A stretch of 64,000 nt of DNA from Elephas maximus indicus (taxonomy: Eukaryota; Chordata; Mammalia; Proboscidea; Elephantidae). Under the pieces are notes generated by a model, which saw only the letters and a list, made by a program, of their open reading frames with translations, searched no databases and was not told the origin of the DNA. Numbering within the stretch: the first letter of the stretch is position 1; each line of letters opens with the position of its first letter. The DNA is taken from NCBI RefSeq assembly GCF_024166365.1, contig NC_064832.1, positions 38,902,249 through 38,966,248 on the forward strand. The letters are read 5' to 3'. This document shows, in pieces, positions 46,721 to 59,670 of the stretch. The translations under genes and the position numbers were made by a program.

Positions 46721-47599
46721 CCATCTGGACAGTACCCCCTCTTCAGAGGTCTGAATCCAAGCTCTGTGAGGCCCCGCTTCCTAGGTCCCAAGTCCCTTTT
46801 AGGATGACAACTTCATCTTCTCTAATGGCTTCAATCCATATGCTGGTATGCTTCCCACACCTCTAACATTGCCGTGTGTCCCACTAAACCCATGATGCAC
46901 AAATCAGAACTCAACTTCTGTGCTTTCTTTTTCAGTTGGTAAAGACCTGGGATCTCGTGATGCTTCTCACCTCCTCATTCATCCACAGTCGATCTCCAAA
47001 GGCAGGCCATTTGCAACTAATATTTCTCAGATCTGTTCCTTCTTTTCGATTTCCACTAAAACTGCCCTCAAGGAGTCCTGCATCAGCTCTTGCCTAGACT
47101 TCTTCAATAACACCTAGCAGATCTCCTGTCCTGGCCCTCTTCAAGTCACCCATGCCCACAGTGGTCATTGATCTGCTGGGGACTCAAACCTGACTGTTGT
47201 TCTGCCCTTGCCTGTTCCTTCAGTTCCATCTGCTCTCCCTTTGTGTGCTGTTTGTCTTTTCTTGCACTGTCCATTCCACCTTCTGCACCCACATATTTTG
47301 CTTAGCTAACTGCTTTAAGACTCATATCAATGTCACCTCTCCAAGTTTTCCCTAAACCTCCTTTAAATCCTCCCTTCCTCTCTGCTCCCCAAATAGTCCA
47401 CTGCACACAACACTGTTATAATAACCTCTCTTCCTCACTCAACGGTGATCTCAAAGGGCTTACTCATAGATCATTACCCCTGGAGACTGCACTTGTCACA
47501 CACTGGGCACTTAACAGGTGTTTATCAAACATTAAAGAATCATTACTGTAAGGGTAAACCAAATTATGTTTTTACCATTAAAAATTCTCCACCAGATGG

Positions 47600-47768
47600 T
47601 ATGTTGTTGTGTGCCATTGAGTCAATTCCAACTCATAGCGACCCTATAGGACAAAGTAGAACTGCCCCATGTTTCCAAAGCTATGATCTTCATGCGAGCA
47701 GATTGCCAGGTCTTTTCTCCTGCAGGAGCAGCTGGTGGGCTCCAACCACCAACATTTGGTTAGCAGCA
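47600..47768 (-). mobile_element. AfroSINE (reverse, long-form variant)
   Basis: GTTGTTGTGTGCCATTGAGT tail, AGTAGAACTGCCCCATG core, GATCTTCATGCGAGCAGATT segment; the head is truncated at GTTAGCAGCAAG. Confidence 0.85.
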
Positions 47769-48120
47769 AGTGAACTATTGATATATGCAACACTTTGCAT
47801 GAAATCTAGAGGAAATTATGCTCAGTGAAAAAAAGTCATGTATTTTATGAGTTCACTTATATAACACAAAAATATAGAAATGAAGGTTGGATTAGTAGTC
47901 TCCTGGGGCTAAGGAGGGAGTAGGGGCAAGAAGGAAGTAGGTGTAGCTATAAGGGCAATATAAGGGATCCTTGTGATGGAATTGTTCAGTACTTTGACTA
48001 TCAACACCAATACCCTGGCAGTGATATCGTGCTATAGTTTCGTAAGTTTCTACTATTGGAAAAAAGTGGGTAGAGAGTACACAGGATCTCTTTCTGTATT
48101 ATATCTTTCAAGTGCATGTG
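47769..48120 (+). mobile_element. Old L1M 3' UTR
   Basis: GAAATTATGCTCAGTGAAAA, CTCCTGGGGCTAAGGAGGG and GATGGAATTGTTCAGTACTT are typical of the L1M 3' region. Confidence 0.65.
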
Positions 48121-48128
48121 AATCTACC

Positions 48129-48852
48129 AAAGCAAACCAGTTGCCGTCGAGTCGATTTCAACGCATAGTGACCCTACAGTACAGAGTAGAACTGCCCTAT
48201 AGGGTTTCCGAGGCTGTAATCTTTATGGAATCAAAGGACGCAGAGCACTGGGCAAATCTGCTGCAAAAGACCTCTTTAAAGTGTTAAAATGCAAAGATGT
48301 CACTTTAAGGACTAAAATGCGCCTCATATGCATGTGAAAGTTAGACAATGAATAAGGAAGACTGAAGAATTGATGCCTTTGAATTATGGTGTTGGCAAAA
48401 AATATTGAATATACTATGGTTGCCAAAAGAATGAACAAATCTGTCTTGGAAGAAGTACAGCCAGAATGGGGAAGCAAGGATGGCGAGACTTCCTCTCACA
48501 TACTTTGGACATGATATCCCGAAGGACCAGTCCCTGGAGAAGGACATCACGTTTGGTCAAGTAAACGGTCAGCGAAAAAGAGGAAGACCTTCAAAGAGAT
48601 GGACTGACACAGTGGCTGCAACAATGGGCTCAAACGTAACAAAGATTGTGAGGATGGCACACAACCAGGCAGTGTTTCATTCTGTTGTAAAGTGTCGCTA
48701 TGAGTCAAAACCAATTCGATGGCACGTAACAGCAATCTTTACACAAGCAAAATGCCACACCTTTCTCCCATGGAGTGAGTGTCTGGTGGGTTTGAGCAGC
48801 CGACTTTTTGGTTAGCAGTTGAGCGCTTAACCACTGTGCCACGAGGGGTCCT
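48129..48852 (-). mobile_element. AfroSINE split by an RTE insertion
   Basis: The reversed tail and core (48129-48225, CAGTTGCCGTCGAGTCGATT ... GGCTGTAATCTTTA) and the head (48734-48852, AATCTTTACACAAGCAAAAT ... AACCACTGTGCCACGAGG) become one long-form SINE when the RTE piece is removed. Confidence 0.88.
48226..48733 (+). mobile_element. RTE 3' fragment inserted in an AfroSINE
   Basis: 508 bp bounded by the 8-bp duplication AATCTTTA (48218-48225, 48734-48741). Collinear with 1-534, including TCAAAGAGATGGACTGACAC and CAACAATGGGCTC, and ends near GGCACGTAACAGC. It is a short 5'-truncated copy. Confidence 0.88.
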
Positions 48853-48867
48853 ATGTGACTCTATTAA

Positions 48868-49026
48868 AAAAAACTCACTCCATTTGCGTCGATTCTGATC
48901 ATAGTGATCCTATAGGACAGAATAGAACTGCCCACTGTCCATAGGGTTTCCAAGGAGCGGCTGGTGGATTTGAGCTGCCAGCCTTTTGGTTAGCAGCCGA
49001 ACGCTTAACCAGTGTGCCACCAGGGC
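48868..49026 (-). mobile_element. AfroSINE (short form)
   Basis: CATTTGCGTCGATTCTGATC tail, GGAGCGGCTGGTGGATTTG, and AACCAGTGTGCCACCAGGGC head end. It is the last SINE before the repeat-poor DGKH 3' region. Confidence 0.88.
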
Positions 49027-49121
49027 TAATTACCTCAAAATAAAAAAGGTTAATAATAATAATAAAAAAGATTCCCCATGAGAAAGAACACAGGCTTGAC
49101 ACATTCTCCAAATGCATTCTT

Positions 49122-49127
49122 TTTATT
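49122..49127 (-). terminator. Candidate distal poly(A) signal
   Basis: The plus strand reads TTTATT, so the minus strand reads AATAAA. It sits at the border between repeat-poor sequence above and AfroSINE-dense sequence below. It is a candidate distal polyadenylation signal for DGKH; hexamers of this kind are common in AT-rich DNA, so weight is low. Confidence 0.3.
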
Positions 49128-50421
49128 TGAGAAGGACAATCTCAAGGGTCCTTTGGGAAAGGCATCTCTCATCAACATGTACATCAAGACCAACCATGAG
49201 TCTTAGCAAAATACAAAAATACACACATCAGTGACTTCCGTACAATAAATACGTAATCATGCATCCCACAACGAAAGGCACGGAAAACTGGTCACTTAGT
49301 AGTCATAAAAATTACTAGCTACATTAACAAAGCCACCCAAATTATCTGTACAAGGAAATGTAACAATATATTCCAAAGGTGAAAACACATAAAACATCTT
49401 TAAAATAGTATGAAATAAATATCTCAATTGTATATTTAAAAAATTATGCCATTGTAAACAGCATGTAAACAAACAAAACTCACGTTTTCTTACCATTATT
49501 AAAAGTAATTTAGAGCCCAAGTTATAACCTCTGCTCTGTCAGGTATATCTCACTGGCGAGTGTGCTAAGCAGTTTAAAGTTTCACTCTTTTCTGCAGCAA
49601 ACAGAGCCCGCTATGTAATAAATAGACATGGTCTGCATCTTACAGATACAAATACTTCATTCCAAAACAGACTACCAAAATGTAGTAAATTCTTAACTAT
49701 AAATATCACAAAAGCTAGATTAAAAGAAAACTATTGTTTGCAACATAAGGGACAAAAGGAACCATATTTTTGTTTCCAACATGATGATGAAGAGGAGGCC
49801 AACAGTGATGGGTTATCTATCCTGAAAGGTAAAATGCGTAAGCTGAATGTAAGGGCACAGTCTCCAGCCTTCTGAGCCTCCTTTGTGGCGGACCTTTCAC
49901 AATGAAGATCAAAGAGGAAAGATGTATCAAACTAAGAACTTCCTTCTGCCAGAGAACATAGAAATGGTTGATTCTTTGCAGTGATGGAACGCAGTGACTC
50001 TAAAACATGCCTCCCAAAATGTGAATATGCATACAGACGGGATTTCTTCTCCATACTTAAGGATAACAAAGATGTTTTTTTTTCCCTTCTCATAAAGGAA
50101 CCTTGTTATCTAGCCCTCAATAAATATTCAAAGAAGTTAATATTTTACTAGTCCAATATTTTTGTTTTGTTTCATCTACACATCAGTGCATTGTGGCACA
50201 CAAATACTAGTAATATATTTACTATATACTTAGATAGTATTCTACCTGTTAAATATTATTGCCTATTCCCCATTAAAAATAACTCAGGGGGACACATAAA
50301 CCCCTGACTTCTAATGGAGTCTCTGAAGTATACCAGAAGCATTGCTTTCTAGCTTCTTTCCCCTACTGTGGGTTCATTACGCAGACCTCTTACATATTTT
50401 GGTATATGTGTCATTAATAGG

Positions 50422-50824
50422 TGTTATGAAGTGTGTCCCCCCAAAATATGTCATAAATCCTAAGCTCTATGCCTGTAGTTATAATCCCATTTTGGGGATG
50501 GGTTGTCTTCGTTATGTTAACGAGACAGGATTACTGTAGGGTGTATCTTGAGTCAATCTCTTTTGAGATATAAAAGAGATTACACACGAGAACAGAGAAA
50601 GAAATGGGGGAAGAGAGATGCCAAGCCACACGAAGACTGCCCAGGAGCAGAAGCTCAGACAGACAAGAACCTTCCCTCCAGAATCAACAGAGAGAAAGCC
50701 TTCCTGCAGAGCCAGCACCCTGAATTCAGACTTCTAGCCTCCTAAGCTGTGAGAAAACAAATTTGTTTGTTAAAGCCACCCACCTGCAGTATTTCTGTTA
50801 TAGCAGAATTAGGTAACTAAGACA
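50422..50824 (+). mobile_element. Solo MaLR-type LTR, shorter variant
   Basis: TGTTATGAAGTGTGTCCCCC start and AGGTAACTAAGACA end, with TATAAAAGAG at 50571. At 403 bp it is shorter than the other four. No clear target duplication. It lies antisense within the presumed DGKH 3' UTR. Confidence 0.75.
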
Positions 50825-51254
50825 CCACCTACGGTTGATGGGGTTCTGCAGGATAAATATGTACTTGATGAGAGATGATCCAAAATTATTTGTAGCAGAC
50901 ACTAAATACAAAAGTTGTGGACATAAAAATGAGATTACTTATTTACGTACAGAATTTGGTTAGTTTTTTGGGTTGAAAGAGGCTACTTCTTCAAAACAAC
51001 CTGAGAAAATACTTGGTTGAAAAGGATGGTCTCTCAATTTCTTACTATAGAAAAATAATTGTGAAAAAAACCATCATGAACTCTACCGGGCAGGAGCTAT
51101 GTATTATTTTATTTCTACCCCAGCACCTAATGGAGTGCCAAATACAGAGCAGGGATAAAAATATCAAGTGAGAGAAGAAAGAGGGCACTTCATTACATTC
51201 ATTTCGACTAGTATTTAATTTTAGAAACTATTAACTTTATCAAGAGTTTTATGT

Positions 51255-51486
51255 TTGGACTACGTGGGGACCTCCTGTCTGGAGGTGAGATGGGAAGGCT
51301 GAGAGGGACAGGAGCTGGCTGAATGGACACGCGGAATACAAGGTGGAGAGGAGGAATGTGCTGTCTCATTATGGGGAGAGCAGCTAGGAGTACACAGCGA
51401 GCAAGGTGTGTGTAACTTTTTGTATGACAGACTGACTTGATTTGTAAACTTCCACTTAAAGCACAACAAAGAAAAAAAAAAAAAAG
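51255..51486 (+). mobile_element. L1 3' terminus
   Basis: GGACCTCCTGTCTGGAGGTG, GTGCTGTCTCATTATGGGGA and GTAAACTTCCACTTAAAGCA, ending in about 18 A (51470-51486, with one G). This is the extreme 3' end of an L1, truncated to about 230 bp. Confidence 0.8.
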
Positions 51487-52159
51487 GACGAAGTGATTAA
51501 AGAGCTTTCTGTGTTAACCTGTATAGAGATTTGAGGACATGGTGCAAAGGCTTTATGGAATCACAAAAGAAAAACAAGCCCATAAGTAACGGTTTTTCAT
51601 CTTTATGTTCTATAATGGGTGACAAGTGACAAACAAGCCTTCTTATACTTGCATCTTAAAAATGATATTAACTATAAATTACCTGAAATCATACAAAGGC
51701 AGTTTATAGGTCTGGCTGAAGATTATAAAATGTCACGTTCACTACTGTTTTTTTTTGTTCTTTCTCAAGTCTCATTACTATGCATAGGTTATCAGCGTAT
51801 GTGTTTATGTAGACTGTATACACTAAGTGTCTGTGAAAGAGAAAGCTCATCTTTAGGGTGTATTTCTGAATTACAAGTAAGAATCTGACAGTAATGGGAA
51901 AACATTGTCTTATTTTTTGAGACAAGAATGCAGATTTGGTAAATATTTCTGATGTACACCTAATAAATTATCCTTCACAGTAAAAAACCAAAAACCCCCC
52001 AAAAACCCATGTTCCGTGAGTCGGCCAGTTGTCCTTCCCTAGTATTTCTCTTCTATTGTTTTGCCCAGAGTATGCACCCATGAGCCTGAACACACACCCA
52101 CCTCATAGGGACTCTCGGGGAATTCTAAGCTTTTATTTGTATAAAAATATAAAGAGATT

Positions 52160-52830
52160 TGGGTTTTATACTACCTTCATTCATTCAAGAACATTCAAGT
52201 CTTAAATTATGTGCTAGCTAGGCACGAAGACTACAAAGATGGAAGGAGAAGTTCAGTGGGGAAACAGAGGTATATATATTTTTATATATCAGTAATTATT
52301 GAAATGTGATGTTACTCTCACCAGAAAAATATTCATGGGACTATGGAGCATAGAGGACACACTGACCTCAGCTTGGAGAAGTCAGGCAGGGCTTCACAGA
52401 AAGTTATCATTAGAAATTAGTCCTGAACGAGTTGATCCATGACAGGTGATTCTGCCAAGACGCTGAATTTAAAAACACACCTTTATCATGATTGGGGACA
52501 TGGTGGAAAGGCTTCATAGAATCACAAAAGAAAAATAGGCCATAGGTACCTAACACTTATGTTGTGAGTAACTCCAAATTCCTGAATTCCAAAAGGCCTA
52601 TAAAGGAATGGTAGGTGAGGATGCCGAAAGGAGGGAAAAAGCAAGGTCACAAAGATCCTTGTCCACCATGCTAAGGAATTAGGCTGCTATCCTGTACAGA
52701 AAAGAGCCTGTTTAAGAATTTTTAGTAAGAGATAATCAACGCAAATTTGTGTTCTTGAAACAATCTGGTTAGTTTTTTGGGTGGAAGGAGACTGTCAACC
52801 ATGTGAAAGATGGACTGGCGATGGGAGAGA
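52160..52830 (+). mobile_element. Ancient LINE-like mammalian repeat
   Basis: Same old family as 19180-19790: TCATTCATTCAAGAACATTC start, TCAGGCAGGGCTTCACAG, CAATCTGGTTAGTTTTTTGG end region. Class uncertain, L2 suspected. Confidence 0.45.
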
Positions 52831-54228
52831 TGCAGGCAGGAAACTGGCTGCTGAAATTATGGCAAAAGTATAGCAGAGATGAAAAACTGTCAAGGTTTAT
52901 ACTGCTGAAGGCCTGAACTAATAAGGCAATGGAACTGTCACTTTACTGCAACTAATTAGAAACCGGACATAATACCACCAAATCAACTTTTCAGATGCTC
53001 AAAAATGAAATATACATTGACATAAATGCTGAAAAAACTCTGATATGCAAAATGCTTTTGCTTGCACAATCCAAAACCAAGATTAAGATTAAGCATTTTA
53101 TTTTCTTCCATATTTTAGTTATGCATTCCTGGACAGAGCATAATCCATATAACGTTGCTTTAAAAACAGTGTTATCCTTCAGAAGCTTTTCGGAAAGCTT
53201 TTCAACTAGAAGGAGGAAAGAAAACAAGAGAACTGCTCAAATTTGCAATTCTTCCATCCTCACAATTACGTATGTTAAAAACACTGCCACTCAATTGAAA
53301 TCTGTAAACAGGGCAGGTTCTTATTAAAATTATAATGTATTTCAATTATACTTAGGTCATCTATTGAGCAGGTCTTTGCGGGAAGCAAATTTTCAGAAAA
53401 ATAATTTTCCCGGTCACCTTAGCAAATCATTCCAGGAGAAGCATTTAGAGAACCATCATTGTGAAAATTAAGTGGTGTCATTATGACAGATCAAAGCATC
53501 TTACCGATGTTTCAGTCTTTTTTCCCTCACGCCATGCAGCCTACATGCTCATACAATTCCAACATTTCTGGGGGTGGGGATGCAACAGCAGTTACTGTAT
53601 TTTGCTATATTAAATATCAGATTTAGCAAAGAAACTTTTAGGTCAAGGATCAAATAGTGACTGGATTCAAATTATCATGTAAAAATAAAGCCAATATTCA
53701 CTTATCTTCATGCATAACTAATTTAACAATTTCACTAAGTTTTTCTAATTTTTAATTTATTCCCCTTAATCATGCTGAGATTCTCACTCAGGTAATAGTT
53801 AAAATAATCACTAGTTTGGTTTGGTTATGGGAGGTTTTGGAGGTAGTCTGGGTGAGGAAGCACTATTCCATGTCCAGCGAACACAGCCAGAGGTCCAAGC
53901 TGCAGATCAAAAGTCAAGGAAACTGCTCCGAAGTCACTCAGTATAGACAGTACCAGGCTAAACAAGGCCACGGAGTCCTGTGCTTCATTTTTTAAACCAC
54001 TGACTTAGAGACATTTTCCTCTTCTGAGAGTTAATCTAACCAAGGACATAAAGGCCTTAAGAACAAAACAAAACACAAAGTTATTGACTGTTATAAAAGG
54101 GTTGTTTTGGGAGATCAGAGAAAAAACAAAACTACTAAAATTTTTTGAAGACTTTAGAGGTGAGTTTTTAGCTTATCCCAAAGCTGATAACATGAACCTG
54201 TAGAAAAGAGGTGAAAATACCGTCACCT

Positions 54229-54324
54229 ACTCTTGTACAGACAAGAGTAAAAAAAAAAAAATCTTATTTTTACTCTTGTACCGACAAAAAAAAAAAACTT
54301 TTTTTTTTTTTTTTTTTTTTTTTT
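54229..54324. repeat. Nested A/T-rich inverted repeats
   Basis: ACAAGAGTAAAAA (54241-54253) pairs perfectly with TTTTTACTCTTGT (54267-54279). CTCTTGT/ACAAGAG forms a second small palindrome just upstream, and A12 (54286-54297) faces T26 (54299-54324) across one C. Confidence 0.85.
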
Positions 54325-54601
54325 ACAGACGGTACTAAAGTGACTTCATTCTCATTTTCAGAGTAACACGTGATAATAACTGTACTTTTAATTTTCATGC
54401 TATAGTGTGAGAAGCTCTTCTTTGTAACTAAAATGACAGTGGGGAAGAAATGGTAGGTTTAAATATCATTCACACTTACATAGTTCCTTTTGTAATAGAA
54501 AAAAATAGTACTTGTAACTGACAGTATTGTGTGCCATTTCTCACTGAGGAAACTCACCAAAACATAGAGCTTGTAAGGACACAATGAGCCAAAGTCAGAT
54601 A

Positions 54602-54762
54602 AAAAGCTAAACTCAGTGCCGTCGAGTCGATTCCAACTCATAGCTACCCTACAGGACAAAATAGAGCTGCCCCATAGAGTTTCCAAGGAGCACCTGGTGG
54701 ATTTGAACTGCCGACACTTTGGTTAGCAGCCATAGCACTTAACCACTATGCCACCAGGGTTT
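54602..54762 (-). mobile_element. AfroSINE (short form) in the DGKH 3' region
   Basis: Perfect 13-bp target duplication CCAAAGTCAGATA at 54589-54601 and 54763-54775. Confidence 0.93.
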
Positions 54763-57700
54763 CCAAAGTCAGATATAGAACTCAAAAAACCTAAACCATA
54801 TTCCCAGCTCCAGAATTAAAGAATTCAGCTATTTATAACATTGTAAATTTTAATTTTTGCTTCAAATGAAAGGAAAATCCACCATTGCTAACAAACTTCA
54901 AGGCTCAGCAGGTTCATGAAAATCCCTTTGGTCTTCCTGGTCATAGTCTGACCCACACTGAACAGTGTTCCATAGGAACTAGCTAAGCCCTTCCAACTAG
55001 TTCTCTCTATACCAATCACTAAGTTGAAAAAACACAGACATTTTCTTATGTAATAAACACCTGTGAGCCTCTATCAAATGTCTTGAATGACTAGGTCATC
55101 CAACCTACCTGCTTAACTGACTTCTGAATTTCAACAGAATTGGGTCCCTGAATTCAACAGTTGTTCTTCTAAGATAAATGCAGTCTCAGACTTTACTTGT
55201 GTGAAGTTTTTGTAATGTTGGGCCTACCATACTTCTCATTTGTGTTTCGTGTTCCTGTAAGGTGAAACATGTCTTTGTTTATACTACTTGTTCCCAAATC
55301 TTTACTAAATTATCAACTCAAGCTCCTTTTCCCTTTAATTTCCATAGAATGGTTTCCTGAGTTTTTAAAAATCTTTTTCTTGATTTGATAACTGCTTATA
55401 CAACAGTAAAATTAACATAAAAATCCATGCCTTTAAATTATAGTAAATCAATGCTTAATCTCCTACGATAGTTCTATAATTCATCTAGTGCTTACGCTGT
55501 AAAACAGAATAAAACAGCTGAATTTAGGGCTTGTGAAAGTGATTTCTTTGGTCTATAACACTGGTTAAGTCCGAGCAGTTGTTTTTTCCCTTCCTCTGAA
55601 ACATGTGATTTTATTCTATGTGTTACATCATGTTTCAAATTTTTAGCTTTTTCAACAGTTGAATAGAGAATACTTTTAAATAGGAATTAATTCAAACTCA
55701 AAATCCCATTGACTTAATTGACAAAAGCAAACAAGTCACTTACCCATCCCTATTTCTAAAGTCATCCAGAATCATATATGCAAACTATATTAAAAATATA
55801 CACCCTGTGACCAAGAGCTAGCTGTCAGAGGTATGTGATACTTTTTGAGTTTAAGATTCTTCACGTTCATTTGAATGTCATATTGGTAGGACAATGACAG
55901 GGATCTCTCTTAGAACAAAAATTGAAAATTTACTACAGAAAAGAAGTTCTGATTTGAAGAGAAAAGAATGGGTAGCAAATATAGTGCAATGAGTTCCTTG
56001 ACTACAGAAAATTCTTAATATTAGTGACTTCATTTTGACTTTATACCTTTTTCTGTACTTACTTTAAACATGAAAATTACTTTTTAGTAAAGTCTATTAC
56101 TATTGAGTTATCTCTGATGGTAAAGAACACCATTTTTTTTTTTTTACAAGGAAAAAATCGGGCATCTGTTTGACAGAAATGAGTATTTCAAGTACATAAG
56201 TAAATCATTAACAGAGCTATTAGACTCTAAGCAACAGCAGTAAAGAAAAAAGCTAGAATATGCATCTTGTATAAAGATTAATTTCTACAATGTAATAAAT
56301 AATTGCACTGATTTATACAACCTGTGGAAACCTTCTACTGACGGTTACAAATAATACTGTCCATTATTGATTCTGCTGATACCAGCACTGCCCCACATAG
56401 AGAAAATCTCAAAGGTAAAATCCTAATTCCCAAAGCCACAAAATATACAAAGCTGGTTAGTTATTAAATATTGTTGTAGTCTGCTAAAAGTATTGCAAAC
56501 TGAAATACAACTTAGCAGTCTGAATAACCAGCATAATTATTTTGATATAAAAAGATAAGAAAAATTTTAATATGAAAATTAATAAAGCCAGTAAAAGGAG
56601 AAACCTGTTGTATAAATAGACATTTTTAATATACAAGTAAGACCATTATCTCACTTATGAGGAAGAAGATTTGAAGATTTGAAAATAATTATATTTTCCC
56701 AGCTCTAGATAAATATATTACTCCAATTTATTAATCACCTTCAATATACAATATATAACTTACAAAACTGGGAATGTTACAATGTCAAAATCTTTCACAG
56801 CACTAATTACCAGTTATCAGAACTGTAAGAAATCTTTAGCTACATATTAGCTTAATACTTAGAATACAGAAATAGATATGGCTAAGCTGTGGTAAACAAT
56901 AGTGCAAACACTGAGGACCATAAAATGTATCCTTTTTCCTTTTTAGCTTGTGTATAATTTTTTTTTTATCTAACCGCATTATCCTACTTCAATGGGATTA
57001 TCAACTGAGTATGAAACTCCTTTATTTTAAAAGGAACCCTGTGTTTCCTTATGCTTTGTGAATTTACTCTTGAAATTCAGTTCTTATAAAATATCCAGAC
57101 TATTTATATTCCTATACAACGAAGAACTTGTACTAAAATGAAATACTTATGTGGAGTTTTTAAATAACTTTTGAGTAGTGGCTTGGTTTGTGTTTTTCCC
57201 ACTAAAACTTGGAAGTGCATAAGAAATCAGGAAAGAATATATAAATATCTATAAATTGAATATCTTAGTTACAGCAAAGGAATTAATCTCTTTACCTATC
57301 TTATGTAATACAGTATTTATATTAAAATCTGTTACTGAGTTTAACTCAGTCCCAGTTACTCTGTTAAACCTCCTTTCCCAAAAACAACAGAAAGAATTCT
57401 ACAGATAGGTACAGTCCAGCTGTCTTTTCTCTCTCTGTTCTCTGCAATGATAAACCTTTATAGCTACTGCTTCCATAGAAATGCCCCTAAACAAAACTTG
57501 GAAAAAATAATGATGAGAAAACAATAAAGATAAGGAAAAATTAATGCTTTGTGTAGTATAAAAACCAGTAACCATCACATTTATAAAGTTTTGGCTTCTT
57601 TAGGAAGGTGCCCTATTGCAAAGGCATCGTATTGATCATCTGACACAGAGACTGTTATTAAAAAAGCCAACAAGGAGATGCTGGAACAGAAACAGTTCTG

Positions 57701-58965
57701 GGCCCCCATCCTGTGTATGTGTGGAGGGTAGGGGGTGTTGGTGAGAGGTGGGAATGAAGCGCCAAGCACTGTGGAGCTGCTTGGGCGGCTATTCCTGAGA
57801 ATAAAGAACTTGGTGTTTTGAAACTGCTTCTTATCAAACTCTAAACCAACGTCTTAGCCAACATGATCTGAAATATGTAGGATAAGCTCATGTGGGAGGG
57901 ACGGGAGAGACCCTAGATATCCAGGCTGAGAGACTTAATGCTTTTACAGCTTAATTAAAAGCTGTACCCTTTAATGACTTTGCATCCATATAACATACCA
58001 GTAGGAGGTAACAGTTTGTTTTAGAAATAATGTATACACGTATCCACTAAAGTGGGCCCGAAAATTTCCTAAGTCATAGCTTTTGCATGAGTATTTCCTT
58101 CTTGAATTCCTGTTAAAAATAACTTGCACGAAGACTGAAGTAGTACATTATAATTAGCTAAAAAATCCCGGGCAATAGTGTTTGGGTAAATTACATCAAT
58201 ATGTAAAATTCTGAAGTGAGGGATTCCTGCCAATAAACCATTGGGAAAGATTTTATTACAGAATTAAATGATTCATATTTTGAGGGTACAATATTTTATG
58301 TCTCAGGCACTATTTTAAGGAATTATTAACCATGTAAAACTTAAGACAAGTTAGCGTAACACGAAAACAGATCTTAATCTAGCAAAACACGTCTTCTTTG
58401 AGGGCTGTAATGAACATTCACTTTACTCGTGATGGTTTTGGTTCTTTTTTTTGCATTCCTAACGATTCATTTAATCTGTGTGTGCTGCTGTGTGTTCTCA
58501 AGCCTGAGCCAGATCAACAGGATAATCTACTGATAAGAGAAAATGAAATTGTACAGGTTGTAGGAGACTGACCTGGTCTTAACTTATCTCAGTACGTATT
58601 CTTCTGAAATGTTCCCTGTGAGAACACTTGAGAACAAATGAACACATCACCTGGGCCACAAAGTGAGTACATGTGGGCTAAGTGGCTTAGAGGTGAGGTT
58701 GAGGGGTGGAGAGGCCAGCTCACCTGGTCGGCCCATCTCCTGTGTTCCATCTCAACTATAAAAACATAACCACTGAGTAGGCAGGATGCATCTAGAACAG
58801 AATTAGGAATAAGGATTGAGAAGACAACTCAGCTAGTGATGAACGAGTGTCAGCTCATTTCCAGGATTAGTTGGGAAATGGGTAGGAAAGAGTGGGATGG
58901 GCAGCAAGCTGTCCTGAGGACCTTCTGAAGACCTCGGGTTCCAGGCGAGATAAAATGGATCCAGG

Positions 58966-59110
58966 TCAGTACTGATCACCTGAGGAGTCTTGCCGAAAGT
59001 AAGATTCTGCTTCGGTTGGTCCAGAGTGGACCTGAGCTTCTGCATTTCTATAAGCCCCCCGGTGAGGCTGACTGCTGCGGGTCCATGGGCCACATTTTGA
59101 GTAGCATGGG
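58966..59110 (-). mobile_element. MER20-type hAT element
   Basis: CTGATCACCTGAGGAGTCTT, GGTCCAGAGTGGACCTGAGC, CTTCTGCATTTCTATAAGC and CACATTTTGAGTAGCATGGG match the MER20 pattern. MER20 copies have been co-opted as regulatory DNA in placental mammals; that is not implied here. Confidence 0.7.
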
Positions 59111-59115
59111 TCTAA

Positions 59116-59290
59116 GAGTGCAGTAGCATTTTTAAATGATGGAAATGTTCAAGATCTGTGCTGTCCACCATGGTTACCGAGCACTTGAAGTGTGGCTACT
59201 GCAATGAAGAGAATGAATTTCTAGTTAAATCTTAATAGCCACATGTGCCTAGTGGCTACCATCAAACAGCATAGATCCAGACATTCACAG
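59116..59290 (+). mobile_element. Old hAT-Charlie-type element
   Basis: ATGATGGAAATGTTCAAGAT, GAGCACTTGAAGTGTGGCTA and TAGCCACATGTGCCTAGTGG; non-autonomous MER1-group element, exact subfamily not certain. Confidence 0.6.
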
Positions 59291-59670
59291 GTCACCTCTT
59301 CTCAGTCAGAGCAGTACATGCTCCAGTCCCCAAATGATCTAATCCACCAATTCATTTAGATTTGCAAGTACTGTTTTATAAAATACAAACTGCAAAATTA
59401 GATTCTTTAAAGTGTTTTCTTCCCAACCCTTAGCTAACTGACCCACAATGTGTATCTGCAGTGGGAGAGAAGCAAGGGTCATTTTGCAGTGGGGCAGCTG
59501 ACAGCAGTGAAAATTTGAGCAGCCATTGCCGTACCGGGCATGTGAGGAAATAGAAAGCCAGGAAGTAGGAAGAAACTCAGTAAGGGAGGTCGAAGGACAC
59601 CGAAGAGAAACATTGTGTACTTCTAGGCTTTACTTAGGGCCGACCCTGCCCCTCTTCTTCTTTAAAAGTA

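Larger units (their letters stand above)
45041..47599. other. Mostly unique sequence with a hairpin, CTCF-like motifs and an L2-like patch
   Basis: No gene recognised. The plus frame at 46504-46866 and the minus frame at 46326-46724 overlap each other and lack domains. About 47130-47560 (CTCTCCAAGTTTTCCCTAAA, CACTGGGCACTTAACAGG) resembles antisense L2. Confidence 0.45.

Noticed and set aside
46326..46866. Overlapping 132- and 120-codon frames as exons
   Set aside because: They lie on opposite strands over the same DNA, have no domains and no paired splice sites; the DNA resembles old dispersed repeat with CTCF-like cores.
52995..53327. 110-codon plus-strand frame
   Set aside because: No recognisable domain, antisense within the presumed DGKH 3' region, mirrored by a minus frame at 52991-53227.
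2773..54762. CRISPR-like array from the regularly recurring GGGGCAGTTCTACTCTGTCC motif
   Set aside because: The recurrences are the core of dispersed AfroSINEs, irregularly spaced and in both orientations, in a mammalian genome.
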